A stretch of DNA of 64,000 bases from CAMLIZ01 sp966212505 (GCA_966212505.1 CBIHRS010000001.1:124001-188000); one strand, 5' to 3'. Numbered from the stretch's first letter, positions 7,141-15,800 are shown. The notes: a model not told the origin generated them from the letters alone. Translations and numbers: made by a program.

Positions 7141-9120
7141 TCAGACGTCGATCTCGACCGCGTCGCCGTGGATCTCCATCAGCTCGCGGCGCGAGGCCGC
7201 CTCGCCCTTGCCCATCAGCTTGGTCAGCGAGCCTTCGGTGGCCATGAAGTCGAGCTCGCCATAGGCCACCGGCAGCAGCCGGCGCGTGTCGGGGTTCAGC
7301 GTGGTGTCCCACAGCTGCTCGGCGCTCATCTCGCCCAGGCCCTTGAAGCGGCTGATGGTCCAGCTGTTCTCGCGCGCGCCTTCCTTGCGCAGCTTGTCGA
7401 GCGTGGCGGTGAGCTCGCCTTCGTCGAGCGCGTAGATCTTGGCCGCCGGCTTCTTGCCGCGCGCCGGAGCATCGATGCGAAACAGCGGCGGCTTGGCGAT
7501 GTAGACATGCCCGCGCTCGATCAGCGCCGGGAAATGGCGGAAGAACAAGGTGAGCAGCAGCACCTGGATGTGCGAGCCGTCGACGTCAGCATCGGAGAGG
7601 ATGCAGATCTTGCCGTAGCGCAGCTGCGTGAGGTCGGGGTTGTCGCTGGGGCCATGCGGGTCGACGCCGATCGCCACCGAGATGTCGTGGATCTCGTTGT
7701 TGGCGAACAGGCGGTCGCGCTCGACCTCCCAGCTGTTGAGCACCTTGCCGCGCAGCGGCAGCACCGCCTGGGTTTCCTTGTCGCGGCCCATCTTGGCGCT
7801 GCCGCCGGCCGAGTCGCCCTCCACCAGGAACAGCTCGTTCAGCGAGGTGTCGCGGCTTTCGCAGTCGGTCAGCTTGCCGGGCAGCACGGCCACGCCGGAG
7901 CCCTTGCGCTTCTCGACCTTCTGGCTTGCGCGCTGGCGCGTCTGCGCCTGCTTGATCACCAGCTCGGCGAGCTTGCGGCCATGCTCCACGTGCTGGTTCA
8001 GCCACAGCTCGAGCGCCGGCTTCACGTAGGTGGTGACGAGGCGCAGCGCATCGCGCGAGTTGAGCCGCTCCTTGGTCTGGCCCTGGAACTGCGGGTCGAG
8101 CACCTTGGCGCTGAGCACGAAGCTGGCGCGCGAGAACACGTCGTCGGGCATCAGCTTCACGCCCTTGGGCAGCAGCGAATGCAGCTCGATGAAACCCTTG
8201 ACCGCGCCGAACAGTCCATCTTTCAAGCCCGCCTCGTGCGTGCCGCCGGCCACCGTGGGAATCAGGTTGACGTAGCTCTCGCGCAGCGGTGCGCCGTCTT
8301 CGGTGAAGGCCACGCACCACGCGGCGCCCTCGCCTTCGGCGAAGTTCTCGGTCTCGCCCTCGGTCGCGAAGCGCTCGCCCTCGAACAGCGGGATCAGCGG
8401 ATCGGCCGCCAGGCTCTGCATCAGGTAGTCGCGCAGGCCACCCTTGTAGAGCCACTGCTGCTTGTCGTTGCTCTTCTCGTTGTGCAGCGTCACGGTGACG
8501 CCCGGCATCAGCACCGCCTTGCTGCGCAGCAGGTGCGTCAGCTCGGCCTTGGGCAGCTCGGCGCTCTCGAAATACTTGGCATCGGGCCACACCCGCACGC
8601 TGGTGCCCTGCTTGCGGTCGCCCGCCACGGCCTTGCGCACCTGCAGCGGCTCGATCACGTCGCCGCCGCTGAAGGTGAGCGTCGCCACCTGGCCATCGCG
8701 GAACACCGTGACCTGCAGCCGCTTGGCCAGCGCATTGGTCACGCTGACGCCCACGCCATGCAGGCCGCCCGAGAAGCTGTAGGCGCCGCCCGAGCCCTTG
8801 TCGAACTTGCCGCCGGCATGCAGCCGGGTGAACACGATCTCGACGACCGGCACCTTCTCTTCCGGATGCAGGCCGAACGGGATGCCGCGGCCGTCGTCCT
8901 CCACGCTGACCGAGCCGTCGGCATGCTGCACCACGGCGATGCGCTTGCCGTGGCCGGCCAGCGCCTCGTCGGCGGCGTTGTCGATCACCTCCTGCACGAT
9001 GTGCAGCGGGTTGTCGGTGCGGGTGTACATGCCCGGGCGCTGCTTCACAGGCTCCAGGCCCTTCAGCACGCGGATGGAGGCTTCGCCGTAACTGCCCGGC
9101 GTATTCGATTTCGTTGCCAT
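7141..9120 (-). CDS. parE: DNA topoisomerase IV subunit B
   Basis: This 659-residue type IIA topoisomerase ATPase subunit acts with ParC to decatenate daughter chromosomes and relax supercoils. The GHKL ATPase domain comes first (NAADEALAG with the Mg/ATP-binding Asn, then DDGRGIPFG and GLHGVGVSVTNAL), then the transducer domain, then the TOPRIM domain with LFLVEGDSAGG and SDADVDGSHI, and a C-terminal DNA gyrase B domain with the RFKGLGEM motif. The absence of the long GyrB insert and the overall length favour ParE over GyrB. parC is not in the window. It would be a target for aminocoumarins and, with ParC, quinolones. Confidence 0.96.
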   Translation of the reverse strand: MATKSNTPGSYGEASIRVLKGLEPVKQRPGMYTRTDNPLHIVQEVIDNAADEALAGHGKRIAVVQHADGSVSVEDDGRGIPFGLHPEEKVPVVEIVFTRLHAGGKFDKGSGGAYSFSGGLHGVGVSVTNALAKRLQVTVFRDGQVATLTFSGGDVIEPLQVRKAVAGDRKQGTSVRVWPDAKYFESAELPKAELTHLLRSKAVLMPGVTVTLHNEKSNDKQQWLYKGGLRDYLMQSLAADPLIPLFEGERFATEGETENFAEGEGAAWCVAFTEDGAPLRESYVNLIPTVAGGTHEAGLKDGLFGAVKGFIELHSLLPKGVKLMPDDVFSRASFVLSAKVLDPQFQGQTKERLNSRDALRLVTTYVKPALELWLNQHVEHGRKLAELVIKQAQTRQRASQKVEKRKGSGVAVLPGKLTDCESRDTSLNELFLVEGDSAGGSAKMGRDKETQAVLPLRGKVLNSWEVERDRLFANNEIHDISVAIGVDPHGPSDNPDLTQLRYGKICILSDADVDGSHIQVLLLTLFFRHFPALIERGHVYIAKPPLFRIDAPARGKKPAAKIYALDEGELTATLDKLRKEGARENSWTISRFKGLGEMSAEQLWDTTLNPDTRRLLPVAYGELDFMATEGSLTKLMGKGEAASRRELMEIHGDAVEIDV

Positions 9121-9144
9121 GGCGGCGGATTGTAGAAACGTCGG

Positions 9145-9531
9145 TCAGAGTGATTCGTAGAGCTCGATCGGCAGGCCGTCGGGGTCGGCAAAGAAGCAGA
9201 AGCGTGCGCCGGTGTATTCGTCGACCCGCACCGGCTCCAGCGCCACGCCCTGGGCCTCGAGCCGGGCCCGGAAGGCGTTGAGGTCGTCGACCTTCAGCGC
9301 CAGGTGCCGCAGGCCGCAGGCCTCGGGGCGGCTCGGGCGCCTTGGCGGGTCGGGGAACGAGAACAGCTCCAGCTGCAGGCCGCCGGGGCCGCCCAGGTCG
9401 AGCTTCCACGACTGCCGCTCGGCCCGGTAGTGCTCGGCGAGCACGCTGAGCCCGAGCACTCGGGTGTAGAAGTCCTTCGATCGCTGGTAGTCGGAGGCGA
9501 TCAGGGCGACGTGGTGGATTCCGAGCAGCAT
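9145..9531 (-). CDS. VOC family protein (glyoxalase/dioxygenase fold)
   Basis: This 128-residue VOC superfamily protein most resembles the small YaeR/GloA2 group. The opening MLLGIHHVALIASDYQRS, the middle GLRHLALKVDD and the closing FFADPDGLPIELYE mark the paired beta-alpha-beta-beta-beta units, with potential metal ligands His and Glu at the usual ends. The frame continues upstream to 9561, but the ATG at 9531 matches the family N-terminus. A metal-dependent lyase or isomerase activity is plausible, but no substrate can be given. Expression is probably with or upstream of parE, 24 bp away on the same strand. Confidence 0.85.
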   Translation of the reverse strand: MLLGIHHVALIASDYQRSKDFYTRVLGLSVLAEHYRAERQSWKLDLGGPGGLQLELFSFPDPPRRPSRPEACGLRHLALKVDDLNAFRARLEAQGVALEPVRVDEYTGARFCFFADPDGLPIELYESL

Positions 9532-9597
9532 GGGTTCGCGTTCGATGAAAGCCGGCACCATAGCGCAGCCGCGAGCCTGCAGCCCTGCACAGATCGA

Positions 9598-9611
9598 ATG
9601 CAGGCCTGCAT
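9598..9611. promoter_or_regulatory. 14-bp perfect palindrome upstream of the MFS gene
   Basis: ATGCAGGCCTGCAT is a perfect 14-bp palindrome 47 bp before the MFS transporter ATG and 66 bp upstream of the VOC start, in the divergent intergenic region. The position suits a dimeric repressor or activator site. No regulator gene is adjacent, so this is an inference from symmetry and location. Confidence 0.35.
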
Positions 9612-9658
9612 AAACGCACTGCCACCGGGTGCATCACTTTGTCACTAGAGTCGCGGCC

Positions 9659-10882
9659 ATGAGCACCGCCCTTGCCACCCCGCCCCGCCTGTCGCTGACC
9701 CAGGTTCTGGTCTGCGGCGCCGCCATCGTCACCCTCTCGATGGGCATCCGCCACGGCTTCGGGCTGTGGCTGCAGCCGGTCACGATGGCGCGTGGATGGA
9801 CGCGCGAGACCTTCGCCTTCGCGCTGGCGATCCAGAACCTGGCCTGGGGCGCGGCCGGCCCCTTCGCCGGCATGCTGGCCGACCGCTTCGGCGCCTTCCG
9901 CGTGCTGATCGCGGGCAGCCTGCTGTATGCCCTGGGCCTGGTGCTGATGGCACTGTCGACCTCGGGCCTGGCCTTCACCGGCAGCGCGGGGCTGATGCTG
10001 GGCATGGCCCAGGCCGGCACCACCTATGCCATCGTCTACGGCGTGATCGGCCGCAACGTCGCGCCCGAGAAGCGCTCGTGGGCGATGGGCGTGGCCGCGG
10101 CGGCGGGCTCGTTCGGCCAGTTCCTGATGGTGCCGATCGAGAACGGGCTGATCGGCCATGTCGGCTGGCAGAACGCGCTGTTCCTGCTCGGCTGCGCGGC
10201 GCTGGCGATCATGCCGCTGGGCTTTGGTTTGAAGGAGCCGGCGCTCGCCTCCGGCGTGGGCAAGCCGCAGCAGAGCATCGGCGCCGCGCTGCGCGAGGCC
10301 TTCGGCTACCCGAGCTTCCAGCTGCTGATGGCCGGCTACTTCGTCTGCGGCTTCCAGGTGGTGTTCATCGGCGTGCACATGCCCAGCTACCTGAAGGACA
10401 AGGGCCTGACGCCCGACGTGGCCACCACCGCGCTCGCGCTGATCGGCCTGTTCAACGTGTTCGGCACCTATGCCGCGGGCGTGCTGGGGCAGCGGCTGGC
10501 CAAGCGCCACATCCTGTCGACCATCTACCTGCTGCGCTCGATCGCGATCGTGGTCTTCCTGTGGGTGCCGCTCACCCCGATGAGCGTTTACATCTTTTCG
10601 GCGGTGATGGGCGTGCTGTGGCTCTCGACCGTGCCGCCGACCAATGCAGTGGTGGCGCAGATCTTCGGCGTGCAATACATGAGCATGCTCGGCGGGTTCG
10701 TCTTCTTCAGCCACCAGATCGGCAGCTTCCTCGGCGTGTGGCTGGGCGGCCGGCTGTACGACACCACCGGCAGCTACGACATCGTCTGGTGGCTGGCCGT
10801 GGCGCTGGGCGTGTTCGCTGCGCTCGTGAACCTGCCGGTGCGCGAGGGCGCGATCAGCCGCGTCCAGCCCGCCGCTGTGTGA
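9659..10882 (+). CDS. MFS transporter
   Basis: This 407-residue protein has twelve likely membrane helices and a central cytoplasmic loop (about 190-220), typical of the major facilitator superfamily. The loop after helix 2 carries the GMLADRFGAFR version of MFS motif A, and a second copy-like segment occurs after helix 8. It resembles the oxalate:formate/monocarboxylate-type branch of MFS proteins, which exchange small organic acids, but the substrate is not determined by sequence. The ATG at 9659 was preferred over the longer open frame because residues before it are unlike a signal or helix. A 40-residue peptide gene follows closely. Confidence 0.9.
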   Translation: MSTALATPPRLSLTQVLVCGAAIVTLSMGIRHGFGLWLQPVTMARGWTRETFAFALAIQNLAWGAAGPFAGMLADRFGAFRVLIAGSLLYALGLVLMALSTSGLAFTGSAGLMLGMAQAGTTYAIVYGVIGRNVAPEKRSWAMGVAAAAGSFGQFLMVPIENGLIGHVGWQNALFLLGCAALAIMPLGFGLKEPALASGVGKPQQSIGAALREAFGYPSFQLLMAGYFVCGFQVVFIGVHMPSYLKDKGLTPDVATTALALIGLFNVFGTYAAGVLGQRLAKRHILSTIYLLRSIAIVVFLWVPLTPMSVYIFSAVMGVLWLSTVPPTNAVVAQIFGVQYMSMLGGFVFFSHQIGSFLGVWLGGRLYDTTGSYDIVWWLAVALGVFAALVNLPVREGAISRVQPAAV

Positions 10883-10890
10883 GGGTGACC

Positions 10891-11013
10891 ATGCGGCGCA
10901 GGCGCGTGCTGTGGTGGGCGGTGAGCCTCGCCGCGCTGGCGGCCGTGTTCGCCAGCTACCTGCAGCGCGACTTCGTGTTCGACCTCGCCAATCAGGTCTG
11001 GAGCTGTTTCTAG
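10891..11013 (+). CDS. 40-residue single-helix membrane peptide
   Basis: An ATG 8 bp after the MFS stop opens a 40-residue frame beginning MRRRRVLWWAVSLAALAAVF and ending in TAG. It has a positively charged N-terminus, one hydrophobic helix (about 7-22), then a short soluble tail ending WSCF. This N-in, C-out topology and tight spacing after the transporter support a real small protein, possibly an accessory to the transporter. The family is not one I can name. Confidence 0.5.
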   Translation: MRRRRVLWWAVSLAALAAVFASYLQRDFVFDLANQVWSCF

Positions 11014-11065
11014 TACCTGCGGTTCATGCGAGGATGCGCCCCTTGGATCCATCCTGGGGACGGGC

Positions 11066-11881
11066 ATGAGCAGTACGAGGGTCATCGTCATCACCGGCGC
11101 CTCCGACGGCATCGGCGCCGAGATGGCGCGCCAGTGGGCGCAGCGCCATGGCGGCGATGCGGCGCTGGTGCTGGCCGCGCGAAGCATCGACAAGCTCGAG
11201 CAGGTGGCGGCCGAATGCCGCCAGCGCGGTGCCACCGTGCGTGCGCAGCCCTGCGATGTCGGTGAGCGGGCCGACTGCCAGGCGCTGATCGATGCCGCAG
11301 TGCGCGAGTTCGGCCGCATCGACATCCTCGTCAACAATGCCGGCATGTCGGCGCATGCGCTGTTCGAGCAGGTCGACGACCTCGCGTGGTACGAACGGCT
11401 GATGCGCATCAACCACTGGGGCAGCGTGTGGTGCACGCATGCGGCGCTGCCTCATTTGAAGGCGAGCCGCGGCCGGATCGTCGCGGTGTCCAGCCTGGCC
11501 GGCCTGATCGGCGTGCCGGGCCGCACCGCCTACAGCGGCACCAAGTTCGCGATGACCGGCTTCTTCGAGGCGCTGCGTGTCGAGCTCGCGCCGGCAGGTG
11601 TCAGCGTCACCATCGCCTACCCCGGCGTGGTCGCGACGCAGATCCGCTATCGCGGTTTCAACGCCAAAGGCGAGGCGGCCGGCAAGAGCGGCCTCGACGA
11701 ACGGGGCGCCATGAGCGTCGAGGAATGCGCGCGGCTGATCGTCGAAGGCGCCGAGCAGCGCCGCCGCGACATCGTGATGACGGCCAAGGGCAGGCTCGGC
11801 CGCTGGCTCAAGCTGCTGGCGCCGGGCCTGGTGGACCGCATGGCGCTCAAGGCGCTGAAGCAGGAGGTGCGGCCGCAATGA
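11066..11881 (+). CDS. SDR family NAD(P)-dependent oxidoreductase
   Basis: This 271-residue classical short-chain dehydrogenase/reductase has the nucleotide-binding TGASDGIG motif near residues 10-17, the NNAG motif, the catalytic Ser in VAVSSLAG and the YxxxK pair in YSGTK. The C-terminal region after about residue 200 is basic and hydrophobic, as in the DHRS7-like reductases that sit on membranes. It would oxidise or reduce an alcohol/ketone with NAD(P)(H); the substrate is unknown. Its stop overlaps the start of the methyltransferase gene by ATGA, so both are probably made together. Confidence 0.92.
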   Translation: MSSTRVIVITGASDGIGAEMARQWAQRHGGDAALVLAARSIDKLEQVAAECRQRGATVRAQPCDVGERADCQALIDAAVREFGRIDILVNNAGMSAHALFEQVDDLAWYERLMRINHWGSVWCTHAALPHLKASRGRIVAVSSLAGLIGVPGRTAYSGTKFAMTGFFEALRVELAPAGVSVTIAYPGVVATQIRYRGFNAKGEAAGKSGLDERGAMSVEECARLIVEGAEQRRRDIVMTAKGRLGRWLKLLAPGLVDRMALKALKQEVRPQ

Positions 11882-12423
11882 CGCATGCAGGGCCTGATAT
11901 CTCCCCGTGGGTGCGGCGCTGGTCGCACCTGGTGCCGGCCGGGGCGTCGGTGCTCGACGTGGCCTGCGGCGGCGGTCGCCATCTGCGCTGGTTCGCCGCG
12001 CGCAGCGCGCGCGTCACCGGCGTCGACCGCGATGCGCAGGCGCTCGCGGCGCTCGAGGGCGTGGGCGAACTGGTCGTGGCCGACATCGAGCAGGGGCCAT
12101 GGCCCTTTGCCGGCCGCCGCTTCGATGCGGTCGTCGTCACCCATTACCTCTGGCGGCCGCTGCTGCCGCTCATCGTCGGCAGCGTGGCCCCGGGCGGCGT
12201 GCTGATCTACGAGACCTTCGCGGCAGGGAACGAAACGGTCGGCCGGCCCTCGAATCCCGACTTCCTGCTGCAGCCGGGCGAGCTGTTGTGCGCGGTGCAG
12301 GGCGAGTTGCGGGTCGTGGCCTACGAAGACGGCTTCCTGCCCGACCCCGGACGCTTCGTGCAGCGCATTGCCGCGGTGCGTGAAGCGCCCGGCGGCGAGC
12401 AGCCGGCGCGCTACCCGCTCTGA
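11878..12423 (+). CDS. Class I SAM-dependent methyltransferase
   Basis: This 181-residue protein has a Rossmann-fold methyltransferase core. Motif I is VLDVACGGGRHLRWFA, the acidic end of strand 2 is GVDRDAQAL, and VVADIEQGPWPF with FDAVVVTHYLW forms motifs II-III. It would use S-adenosylmethionine to methylate a small molecule; the acceptor is not evident. It resembles short TehB/UbiE-like enzymes lacking accessory domains. The ATG overlaps the SDR stop, which implies translational coupling. dapA begins 74 bp downstream with its own likely promoter. Confidence 0.88.
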   Translation: MTHAGPDISPWVRRWSHLVPAGASVLDVACGGGRHLRWFAARSARVTGVDRDAQALAALEGVGELVVADIEQGPWPFAGRRFDAVVVTHYLWRPLLPLIVGSVAPGGVLIYETFAAGNETVGRPSNPDFLLQPGELLCAVQGELRVVAYEDGFLPDPGRFVQRIAAVREAPGGEQPARYPL

Positions 12424-12454
12424 ACCCCTGCGCGGCCCGCCGGCCCGCCGCAGC

Positions 12455-12460
12455 TAAAAT
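12455..12460 (+). promoter_or_regulatory. Possible -10 element of the dapA promoter
   Basis: TAAAAT lies 38 bp before the dapA ATG in the gap after the methyltransferase gene. It is an AT-rich hexamer in otherwise GC-rich DNA; the -35 region is not convincing, so this is weak support for an independent dapA-bamC promoter. Confidence 0.3.
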
Positions 12461-12497
12461 CCACCGATTCCCTAGAGACGGCTCCGCGGAGAGCGAT

Positions 12498-13379
12498 ATG
12501 AAACCCATTGTTGGCAGCATCGTCGCGCTCGTAACGCCGATGCACGAGGACGGCAGCGTCGACTACCCCGCGCTGCGCCGCCTGATCGACTGGCACATCG
12601 CCGAAGGCACCGATTGCATCGGCGTGGTCGGCACCACGGGCGAATCGCCCACGGTCACGGTCGACGAGCACCAGGAGATCATCCGCGTCGCGGTCGAGCA
12701 TGCCGCGGGCCGGGTGCCCATCATGGCCGGCGCCGGCGCCAACTCCACGCACGAAGCGATCGAGCTGTCGAAGTTCGCCAAGAAGGTCGGCGCCGACTGC
12801 ACGCTGCAGGTCGTGCCCTACTACAACAAGCCCACGCAGGAAGGCATCTACCGCCACTTCAAGGCGATCGCCGAGGCGGTGGACATTCCGATGGTGCTGT
12901 ACAACGTGCCCGGCCGCACGGTGGCCGACATGCAGCCCGAGACCGCGCTGCGCCTGGCCGAGGTGCCCGGCGTCATCGGCATCAAGGAAGCCACCGGCAA
13001 CCTCGACCGCGCGGCGTGGCTGATCAAGCAGGCGCCCAAGGGCTTCTCGATCTACTCCGGCGACGACCCCACCGCGGTCGCCCTGATGCTGCTGGGCGGC
13101 CACGGCAACGTGAGCGTCACCGCCAACGTCGCGCCGCGCGCGATGCATGAGCTCTGCATGGCCGCCATCAATGGCGATGCCAAGCGCGCGGTCGAGATCC
13201 ACATGCAGCTGCTGCCGCTACACAAGCAGCTGTTCTGCGAACCCAACCCGATCCCGGTGAAATGGGCGCTGGCCCGCATGGGCCGCACCGGCGGCGCGCT
13301 GCGCCTGCCGCTCACCCCGCTGGGCGATGCCGGCCAGAAGGCCGTGGAGCAGGCGCTGCGCGACAGCGGCGTGCTCTGA
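12498..13379 (+). CDS. dapA: 4-hydroxy-tetrahydrodipicolinate synthase
   Basis: This 293-residue enzyme condenses pyruvate with aspartate semialdehyde, the first committed step of lysine and meso-diaminopimelate synthesis. The Schiff-base lysine is K163 in GIKEATG, the proton-relay tyrosine is Y135 in YNVPGRT, and T46/T47 lie in VGTTGESPT, all conserved with E. coli DapA (K161, Y133, T44, T45). Length and motifs are canonical. The start is supported by a GGAGAG ribosome-binding site. bamC follows, the same dapA-bamC (nlpB) order found in E. coli, so the pair is probably cotranscribed. Confidence 0.97.
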   Translation: MKPIVGSIVALVTPMHEDGSVDYPALRRLIDWHIAEGTDCIGVVGTTGESPTVTVDEHQEIIRVAVEHAAGRVPIMAGAGANSTHEAIELSKFAKKVGADCTLQVVPYYNKPTQEGIYRHFKAIAEAVDIPMVLYNVPGRTVADMQPETALRLAEVPGVIGIKEATGNLDRAAWLIKQAPKGFSIYSGDDPTAVALMLLGGHGNVSVTANVAPRAMHELCMAAINGDAKRAVEIHMQLLPLHKQLFCEPNPIPVKWALARMGRTGGALRLPLTPLGDAGQKAVEQALRDSGVL

Positions 13380-13455
13380 TAATCGCCCGTTTCCCGTTGA
13401 CCTTCCGATCCCCGACCCCGAAGCGTGCCGCCCTTGCAAGGGCGGCCGCCTGGAG

Positions 13456-14640
13456 ATGCGCCAAGTGAATCGATTCCCCTCCCTCAGCCCGGTGCGGGCC
13501 GCCACCCTGGCCCTGATCGCGCTGCTGAGCGGCTGCTCCACCGTCGAAAACTTCCTCTCCGGCGACAAGGTCGACTATCGCTCGGCCGCGTCCAAGACCA
13601 CGCCGCTCGACGTGCCGCCCGACCTCACGCAGCTGCAGCGCGACAGCCGCTACCAGCCGCAGGGCGGCGTGATCAGCGCCAATGCACTGCAGAACGCCAC
13701 ACCGGGCAGCGCGTCCGCCGCCGCGGGTGGTGCCCAGACCGTGGCACCGCAACAGGTGGGCGATGTGCGCGTCGAGCGCAACGGCAACACCCGCTGGATC
13801 GTCACCTCGCAGACGCCCGAGCAGCTGTGGCCGCAGCTGCGCGCCTTCTGGCAGGAGCGCGGCTTCGAGCTCGACCGCGACGAGCCCGAGGCCGGCGTGA
13901 TGGAAACCCGCTGGGCCGAAGACCGCTCGAAGCTCCCGCAGGATTTCATCCGCAACACCATCGGCAAGGTGCTCAACGGCCTGTACGACACCGGCCTGCG
14001 CGACAAATTCCGCACCCGCGTCGAGCGCACCCCGCAAGGCACCGAGGTGTACATCAGCCATCGCGGCATGGAAGAGATCGTCACCGGCGCGATGAAGGAC
14101 TCGACCATCTGGCGCCAGCGCCCGACCGATCCGGCGCTCGAGGGCGAAATGCTGTCGCGTCTGATGGTCAAGCTCGGCAGCAAGGAAGCCGATGCCCGCG
14201 CAGCGGTCGCATCGACCGGCGCAGCCTCGGCTCCCGCCGCCACCGCGGCCGCCCAGCCCACCGCTCCGGCACGCGCACGTGTGCTGGCCGGCCAGCCCGC
14301 TGCCTCGCTGCAGATCGACGAAGCCTTCGACCGAGCGTGGCGCCGCGTCGGCCTGTCGCTGGACCGCAGCGGCTTCACCGTGGAAGACCGCGACCGCGCC
14401 AGCGGCGTCTACTTCGTGCGCTATGCCGACCCGAAGCTGGCAGGCCAGGAAGAACCCAACTTCTTCTCCAAGCTGTTCAGCGGCAAGAAGCAGCCCGAGG
14501 CGCTGTCGCGCTACCGCATCCAGGTGCAGCGCGGCGGCGGCGATGCCACCACCGTCTCGGTGCTCAACAACCAGGGCGCGCCCGACAACAGCGAAATCGC
14601 GCAGCGCATCGTCTCGCTGCTGGTCGACGACCTCAAGTAA
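13456..14640 (+). CDS. bamC: Outer membrane assembly lipoprotein BamC
   Basis: This 394-residue lipoprotein of the Bam complex helps BamA fold outer-membrane beta-barrel proteins. The signal peptide runs to about residue 26 and ends in the lipobox LLSGC, whose Cys would be lipidated. An unstructured segment (about 27-100) leads into two helix-grip domains (about 110-220 and 275-394), separated by an Ala/Pro-rich linker, which fits the BamC layout. The ATG at 13456 places the lipobox correctly. Location just after dapA agrees with the conserved dapA-nlpB arrangement. The MBL hydrolase begins 7 bp after its stop. Confidence 0.92.
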   Translation: MRQVNRFPSLSPVRAATLALIALLSGCSTVENFLSGDKVDYRSAASKTTPLDVPPDLTQLQRDSRYQPQGGVISANALQNATPGSASAAAGGAQTVAPQQVGDVRVERNGNTRWIVTSQTPEQLWPQLRAFWQERGFELDRDEPEAGVMETRWAEDRSKLPQDFIRNTIGKVLNGLYDTGLRDKFRTRVERTPQGTEVYISHRGMEEIVTGAMKDSTIWRQRPTDPALEGEMLSRLMVKLGSKEADARAAVASTGAASAPAATAAAQPTAPARARVLAGQPAASLQIDEAFDRAWRRVGLSLDRSGFTVEDRDRASGVYFVRYADPKLAGQEEPNFFSKLFSGKKQPEALSRYRIQVQRGGGDATTVSVLNNQGAPDNSEIAQRIVSLLVDDLK

Positions 14641-14647
14641 GCCCCGC

Positions 14648-15430
14648 GTGCGTTTCTGCAGCCTCGGCAGCGGCAGCAGCGGCAACGCGACGCTGATCGA
14701 GGCGCGCAGCAGCACCGGCGAGGTGCAGCGCGTGCTGGTCGACTGTGGGCTGAGCCTGCGCGAGCTCACGCGCCGGCTCGCCGAGCGCGGCTGCTCACCC
14801 GACCAGCTCACCGCGGTGTTCATCACCCATGAGCACAGCGATCACGTCGGCTGCGTGCGGGCCTTGATGCGCAAGCACCGCGTGCCGGTGTGGATGAGCG
14901 AAGGCACCTGGCGCGCTACCAATGCCGAACATGAGCCGCCCGAGCTGGTGCGATTCGCACGCGACGGCGAACCGATCGCGCTGGGCATCCTGGCGTTGCA
15001 GCCCTACAGCGTTCCGCACGATGCACGCGAGCCGCTGCAACTGACGATCACCGATGGCCAGTACCGCCTCGGCATCCTCACCGACGCGGGCAGCAGGACA
15101 GACCCGATGGTGCAGGCGCTGCAGCAATGCACCGCGATGCTGCTCGAGTGCAACCACGATCCGCAGATGCTGGCCGAGGGCCACTATCCGGCCTTCCTGA
15201 AACGCCGCATCGGCGGGGCCCGGGGGCATCTGTCCAACCCTGCCTCTGCCGACATCCTGTCGCGCTGCATGCATGGCGGGTTGAAGCACGTGGTGGCGGC
15301 GCACCTGAGCGAGCACAACAACCGCCCGGCTCTTGCGGCCGCCACGCTTGCCGCCGTGCTCGGCAGCCATGCCGACGAGGTGGTGGTGGCCGATCCGCGC
15401 ACCGGCAGCCCCTGGCTCGACCTGCACTGA
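14648..15430 (+). CDS. MBL fold metallo-hydrolase, YycJ/WalJ-like
   Basis: This 260-residue metallo-beta-lactamase fold protein begins with a GTG 7 bp after bamC; the N-terminus RFCSLGSGSSGNATLIE is the hallmark start of the YycJ/WalJ group. The di-metal site shows the THEHSDHVG (HxHxDH) motif, further His in VPHDAREP, Asp in LTDAG and the C-terminal His in AAHLSEHN. Related proteins act as 5'-exonucleases or other phosphodiester hydrolases, so a nuclease role is reasonable but unproven. It probably shares a transcript with bamC and is closed by the hairpin at about 15462-15483. Confidence 0.92.
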   Translation: MRFCSLGSGSSGNATLIEARSSTGEVQRVLVDCGLSLRELTRRLAERGCSPDQLTAVFITHEHSDHVGCVRALMRKHRVPVWMSEGTWRATNAEHEPPELVRFARDGEPIALGILALQPYSVPHDAREPLQLTITDGQYRLGILTDAGSRTDPMVQALQQCTAMLLECNHDPQMLAEGHYPAFLKRRIGGARGHLSNPASADILSRCMHGGLKHVVAAHLSEHNNRPALAAATLAAVLGSHADEVVVADPRTGSPWLDLH

Positions 15431-15454
15431 GCTGACTGGACAAAAAGCCGCGGG

Positions 15455-15484
15455 CAAAAAAAGAGCCGCCCGAAGGCGGCTCTC
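15455..15484 (-). terminator. Rho-independent terminator of the lipoprotein gene (bidirectional)
   Basis: AGAGCCGCC and GGCGGCTCT form a 9-bp stem (15462-15470 and 15475-15483). Read on the minus strand the loop is TTCG and the stem is followed by seven T residues, a textbook terminator for the lipoprotein gene that ends at 15531. On the plus strand the same hairpin is followed by CTCTTT and may also end the bamC-MBL transcript. Confidence 0.9.
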
Positions 15485-15530
15485 TCTTTGAGCACCAGCC
15501 TCCTTGCGGAAGCCGGAGGCTCCTTCGTGC

Positions 15531-15773
15531 TTACTTGCTGGCAGCAGAGGCGGCGGCAGCAGCGGCAGCGGCAGCAGCGTCGGCAGCGCCCGAAGCAGCA
15601 GTAGCGGCGCCCGAAGCGGCTTCGGCGGCAGCCGGAGCAGCAGCGGAAGCGGAAGCGGCTTCAGCCGGAGCGGCGACCGGGGCGGGAGCCGGGGCCGGAG
15701 CTTCTTCCTTCTTGCCGCAGGCGGCCAGAGCCACGGAAGCAACCAGGGTAGCCAACAGGAGCGACTTGTTCAT
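15531..15773 (-). CDS. Small alanine-rich lipoprotein
   Basis: An 80-residue precursor starts MNKSLLLATLVASVALAACG, with a short basic N-terminus, hydrophobic core and lipobox LAAC, so it would be exported and lipidated. The mature part begins GKKEEAPAPAP and is almost wholly Ala with Pro, Glu, Ser and Gly, a low-complexity tail that is probably disordered or helical. Similar tiny Ala-rich lipoproteins occur in betaproteobacteria without known function. The ATG at 15773 has a GAGGA ribosome-binding site; a second possible start 12 bp upstream is less likely. It has its own promoter-like TATAAT and a strong terminator, suggesting high expression as a single gene. Confidence 0.85.
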   Translation of the reverse strand: MNKSLLLATLVASVALAACGKKEEAPAPAPAPVAAPAEAASASAAAPAAAEAASGAATAASGAADAAAAAAAAAASAASK

Positions 15774-15800
15774 GCTTGTCCTCAAATGAAAGGTTCGACC

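Noticed and set aside
7141..9120. GyrB as the identity of this topoisomerase subunit
   Set aside because: The protein is shorter than GyrB and lacks its large insert; motifs and length match ParE.
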